From an uncultured Lachnospiraceae bacterium (GTDB lineage Bacteria > Bacillota > Clostridia > Lachnospirales > Lachnospiraceae): a stretch of DNA of 8,978 nucleotides. Location: contig OMRF01000342.1 of NCBI GenBank assembly GCA_900313435.1, forward strand, positions 1 through 8,978. The letters are read 5' to 3'. The translations under genes were made by a program, and so were the position numbers. The notes below the pieces were generated by a model. That model saw only the letters and a program-made list of their open reading frames with translations. It was not told where the DNA came from and searched no databases. The stretch's first letter is position 1; each line of letters begins with the position of its first letter. Positions 6,459 to 8,978 of the stretch are shown in pieces.

Positions 6459-7940
6459 GTGAAGAACGCAGACAAAGATGTGGAGGTCTATGCGGGTATC
6501 CCCTATGCCGCTCCGCCGGTCGGAGATCTTAGATGGAAGGAGCCTCAGGAACCTGAGAAATGGGAGGGTGTCCGCTCCTGCGACTATTTTGCTCCGAAAT
6601 TCATGCAGAAAGAGAATTCTACCCTCTATGATTCCCTCGTCATGCTCATCGCTTACAACGACTTCAAATGGTTTGACCCTACAGACAATTACAGGGAGGC
6701 GATGAGCGAGGACGCTCTGTATGTAAATATCTGGAAGCCTGCGGGTGATATAAGCGACTGCCCCGTACTCTTTTACATTCACGGCGGATCCTTAAAGACC
6801 GGTTCGCCTTCTTATGATCAGTACAATGGTGAGGCCTACGCAAAGCGGGGCATCGTCTTTGTTGACTTTGCTTACCGTTTGAACATCTTCGGATACTATG
6901 CGGATGAAGTCTTTGCTTCCGAGTCCGAAAACGGGACAACCGGAAATTACGGCCTGCTGGATCAGATCGCGGCGCTTCGATGGGTCCATGATAATATATC
7001 AGCCTTCGGCGGAGATCCTGATAACATTACGATCGCCGGAGAATCGGCGGGGTCGTCAAGCGTGAACGCGATATGCGTTTCCCCTCTAGCCAAAGGGCTT
7101 TTCAGACGCGCCATAGGCGAAAGCAGCGGCATCGCGGCAAATACCCCGTACCACACCTTCAGACCCTTAAATAAAGCGCTTGAGATGAAGAATGAGGTTT
7201 ATGAAAAGATGAAGGTAAGTAGCCCGGATGAGCTCAGAAAGATCGATGCCAGGGCCCTTGTGAAAGCCGCGGATGAATACAACTCCATGACTGTGGACGG
7301 CTACGCCATACGAGAGCAGCCTGCGGAGACATACAAAAAGGGCGAGAATAATGAAGAGGCTCTCCTTAGCGGGTTTAACGGTTCGGAGGCTTATGTCTTT
7401 GTCATCACCGGACCAAAGGTAACGAAAGAAAACTATCAAGACCTGCTGAAACAAAACCTCGGAGACTGCGCAGAGGAGATCGTCTCTTACTACCCGCCGG
7501 GTGACGACCCCAAGTGTCAGTACAGTACTGTCATGAGCGCAGCCTGGTTTGCCTACAGCCACAACGTCTGGTCTTCATATATGGCGGATGAAGGGCGACC
7601 GGTTTATGAATATCTGTTTAACAGAGAAAATAAGGGCCTGAGCACCAACCATGGAGGGGAGCTCCCCTACTTCTACGGCAATCTTTCTACACAACCGCAG
7701 AATTACGTCCCTTATGACTATGAGCTTTCTGATACGATCATGGATTATATAGAAAACTATGTCCGGACAGGAAACCCGAACGGAGAGGGTCTTCCAACCT
7801 GGCAGGACTTCTCAAAAGATCGGACAAAGCTCCTTTTGCTATCTGACGAGGTCTGTATGACTGAGGATCCAAATCTCAAGATCTATGAGATCCTGAACAA
7901 GTCGAAGATGCAAACCCGGGGAGCCTCTCTGAAACAGTGA
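6459..7940 (+). CDS. Type-B carboxylesterase, catalytic domain (5' part cut off by in-frame TGA)
   Basis: A 493-residue alpha/beta-hydrolase of the carboxylesterase/para-nitrobenzyl esterase family, which cleaves carboxylic esters. Landmarks are 'GIPYAAPPVGDLRW' (13-26), the 'ALYVNIWKP' strand (86-94), oxyanion loop 'YIHGGS' (106-111), 'GNYGLLDQIAALRWV' (162-176), 'FGGDPDNITIAGESAG' (183-198) with nucleophile S196, the acid E310 in 'GFNGSEAYVF', and H398 in 'NHGGELPYFYG'. The Ser-Glu-His triad is complete, so the domain could be active. The GTG at 6459 is the first start after the TGA; AGGGGA (6442-6447) lies 11 bases upstream, a loose but possible reinitiation site. Starting there removes the first conserved strand and any signal or anchor, so the product would be cytoplasmic. 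The intended protein was probably about 598 residues, joined to the three-helix anchor encoded from 6144. Substrate is unknown. Confidence 0.88.
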   Translation: MKNADKDVEVYAGIPYAAPPVGDLRWKEPQEPEKWEGVRSCDYFAPKFMQKENSTLYDSLVMLIAYNDFKWFDPTDNYREAMSEDALYVNIWKPAGDISDCPVLFYIHGGSLKTGSPSYDQYNGEAYAKRGIVFVDFAYRLNIFGYYADEVFASESENGTTGNYGLLDQIAALRWVHDNISAFGGDPDNITIAGESAGSSSVNAICVSPLAKGLFRRAIGESSGIAANTPYHTFRPLNKALEMKNEVYEKMKVSSPDELRKIDARALVKAADEYNSMTVDGYAIREQPAETYKKGENNEEALLSGFNGSEAYVFVITGPKVTKENYQDLLKQNLGDCAEEIVSYYPPGDDPKCQYSTVMSAAWFAYSHNVWSSYMADEGRPVYEYLFNRENKGLSTNHGGELPYFYGNLSTQPQNYVPYDYELSDTIMDYIENYVRTGNPNGEGLPTWQDFSKDRTKLLLLSDEVCMTEDPNLKIYEILNKSKMQTRGASLKQ

Positions 7941-7962
7941 ATAAACATTGAAATAAAAAATT

Positions 7963-7968
7963 GGAGGG
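7963..7968 (+). promoter_or_regulatory. Ribosome binding site that sets the start of the HExxH membrane protein
   Basis: GGAGGG 4 bases before the ATG at 7973. It argues for this ATG rather than the in-frame TTG at 7961, which overlaps the binding site itself. Confidence 0.7.
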
Positions 7969-7972
7969 ATTT

Positions 7973-8827
7973 ATGAAAAAAGAAAAGGATCTGTCGATCA
8001 TCAATTGCATCGCGACAAGCCTTTTGGCCTATTTCTTCACGGTGCCTGTGCATGAGCTGTTCCACCTGCTGACTTATCTCGCATACGGGGACAGCATAAT
8101 GTGCTACTCAGCCGGAGCAGTGCAACCGATGGGATATATTGACATCAGCTCATTTTCCGTCTTTAACAGGATCATGGCAGGCGGAGGCAGCGCATCAATA
8201 ATAAATGCTATTATCGGTATTGTGTTATTGATCGTTGTACTTAAGGTCAAAATGGGACCTATGATAAGGCTTTTCATGATTCAGCTGATGGGCGCGCACC
8301 TGTCCTGCGGCTTTGGTTATTTCATGATCGGTGGTTTCTTCGGCGCAGGGGATTGGGGACAAGTGATAAGTTACCTGTCCGATACTCCGGGCACGATAAC
8401 CGCTCTTCGTGTGATACTCTCCGTTATCGGTTCCGCAGGAGTAGTCTTCCTCTTCTTCATCCTGAATCACATGTCTTATTACTTCATAGAAGATCCCCAG
8501 AACAAACCGGAAAAGCTTCGCATAGCTGCAAAGATCCATCTTCCAATGCTCATATTGGGCTATGGAGTGGGCCTTATAATAACTGTGCTCTCGCCGGCGG
8601 CTGCATCGGGACACCTGAGCCTCGGTCTTGGGATATTGTACAATATGATGTGGATCCCGTTCCTTTGGGGATTTTTGTTCACGGGACCGATGAACGTGCT
8701 CCCGCCGAAAAAGAGCCGCTTTTTGTACAAGCTTCCGGCCAAGCCGAACTGGATCCTCTTTGTGATCGCCGTGATCCTGATCATTGTTGATATTGTCGTA
8801 TTCGGGCCGGGGATTTGGTTTGTTTGA
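7973..8827 (+). CDS. Polytopic membrane protein with HExxH motif, M50-like metallopeptidase candidate
   Basis: A 284-residue membrane protein with about six to seven hydrophobic segments (near 9-37, 72-92, 96-122, 142-166, 187-208, 215-238, 258-280). The first helix contains 'VPVHELFHLLTY' (24-35), an HExxH zinc-binding motif (H27, E28, H31) placed within the membrane. That placement is characteristic of site-2-protease-like M50/M50B peptidases. A later 'GAGDWGQV' (124-131) offers D127 as a possible third metal ligand, although the classical M50 N-x-x-P-x-x-x-x-D-G motif is not present. The family is therefore a candidate call only; non-protease membrane proteins with HExxH exist. It starts 32 bases after the esterase with no terminator or evident promoter between them, so it is probably cotranscribed with the esterase and sensor kinase. 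Intramembrane proteolysis of a signalling or envelope protein is a reasonable but unproven role. Confidence 0.72.
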   Translation: MKKEKDLSIINCIATSLLAYFFTVPVHELFHLLTYLAYGDSIMCYSAGAVQPMGYIDISSFSVFNRIMAGGGSASIINAIIGIVLLIVVLKVKMGPMIRLFMIQLMGAHLSCGFGYFMIGGFFGAGDWGQVISYLSDTPGTITALRVILSVIGSAGVVFLFFILNHMSYYFIEDPQNKPEKLRIAAKIHLPMLILGYGVGLIITVLSPAAASGHLSLGLGILYNMMWIPFLWGFLFTGPMNVLPPKKSRFLYKLPAKPNWILFVIAVILIIVDIVVFGPGIWFV

Positions 8828-8843
8828 AAGATAATAAAAAGAA

Positions 8844-8873
8844 CCCGGCTGTGCCCTTCGGGGCACAGCCGGG
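8844..8873 (-). terminator. Strong UUCG hairpin terminator, probably serving both strands
   Basis: A perfect 13-bp stem (8844-8856 with 8861-8873) is closed by a C(TTCG)G tetraloop, an exceptionally stable RNA loop. On the minus strand the stem is followed by TTCTTTTTATTATC, a proper U-rich tract, so it terminates the minus-strand gene whose end is at 8907. On the plus strand it lies 16 bases after the membrane-protein stop but is followed only by ATACATTATTTAT, so termination there may be weaker. Confidence 0.85.
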
Positions 8874-8906
8874 ATACATTATTTATACGCTGATGTGATC
8901 AATTTC

Positions 8907-8978
8907 TCACCCCATCGCCTTCTTCAGCACTTCCTTTACTGCCTCCTTCAGGGTGGACGCTTCTTTTGAGATCGAATT
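8907..8978 (-). CDS. C-terminal end of an unidentified gene (runs off the window)
   Basis: The last 23 codons of a minus-strand reading frame ending with TGA (8907-8909). They encode a charged, amphipathic helix-like tail, 'STLKEAVKEVLKKAMG'. The frame is open to the window edge and the hairpin at 8844-8873 sits 33 bases downstream with its U-tract in the matching orientation, which supports a real gene end. There is too little sequence to name a family. Confidence 0.5.
   Translation of the reverse strand, partial: NSISKEASTLKEAVKEVLKKAMG

Overview
The window looks like a chromosomal segment from an anaerobic, low-to-mid-GC Firmicute, most likely a Lachnospiraceae-type member of the Clostridia. 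The basis is gene style: a hybrid sensor kinase with a multi-pass membrane input domain, a CMP-kinase-like P-loop protein, RimK-like ATP-grasp proteins, free use of ATA and AGG codons, and purine-rich ribosome binding sites. This is inferred from the proteins; there is no rRNA or other taxonomic marker in the window.

Layout. Positions 1-479 (+) hold the 3' part of an acyl-ACP thioesterase gene. It meets head-on, with a 4-base overlap of stop codons, a cytidylate-kinase-like gene (476-1117, -) that has its own near-consensus sigma-A promoter (1163-1191). Next on the minus strand is a compact three-gene operon, transcribed from about 3970 down to 1188: a HisC-like PLP aminotransferase (2871-3938), then two different RimK-like ATP-grasp ligases (2000-2869 and 1188-2003). 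The spacing is 1 base and then a 4-base overlap. An aminotransferase with two amide-bond-forming ligases suggests a small-molecule or peptide-tailing pathway whose product cannot be read from sequence.

A 109-base divergent intergenic region (3939-4047) separates this operon from a plus-strand group with an envelope theme. It contains a hybrid sensor histidine kinase (4048-6147) ending in what looks like a truncated second receiver fold, a membrane-anchored carboxylesterase (6144-7940), and a multi-pass membrane protein with an HELFH zinc-metalloprotease-like motif (7973-8827). The esterase gene is split by a single in-frame TGA at 6438-6440. The three-helix membrane anchor and the catalytic domain lie in the same frame on either side of it, and the stop falls inside the first conserved strand of the esterase domain. 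A strong 13-bp hairpin with a UUCG loop (8844-8873) closes the region. Beyond it is the last 23 codons of a minus-strand gene that runs off the window.

No rRNA, tRNA, CRISPR array, insertion sequence or phage gene was seen. No gene-free stretch exceeds 300 bases. The points most worth checking are the interrupted membrane esterase, the aminotransferase/dual ATP-grasp operon, the truncated receiver tail of the kinase and the HExxH membrane protein.
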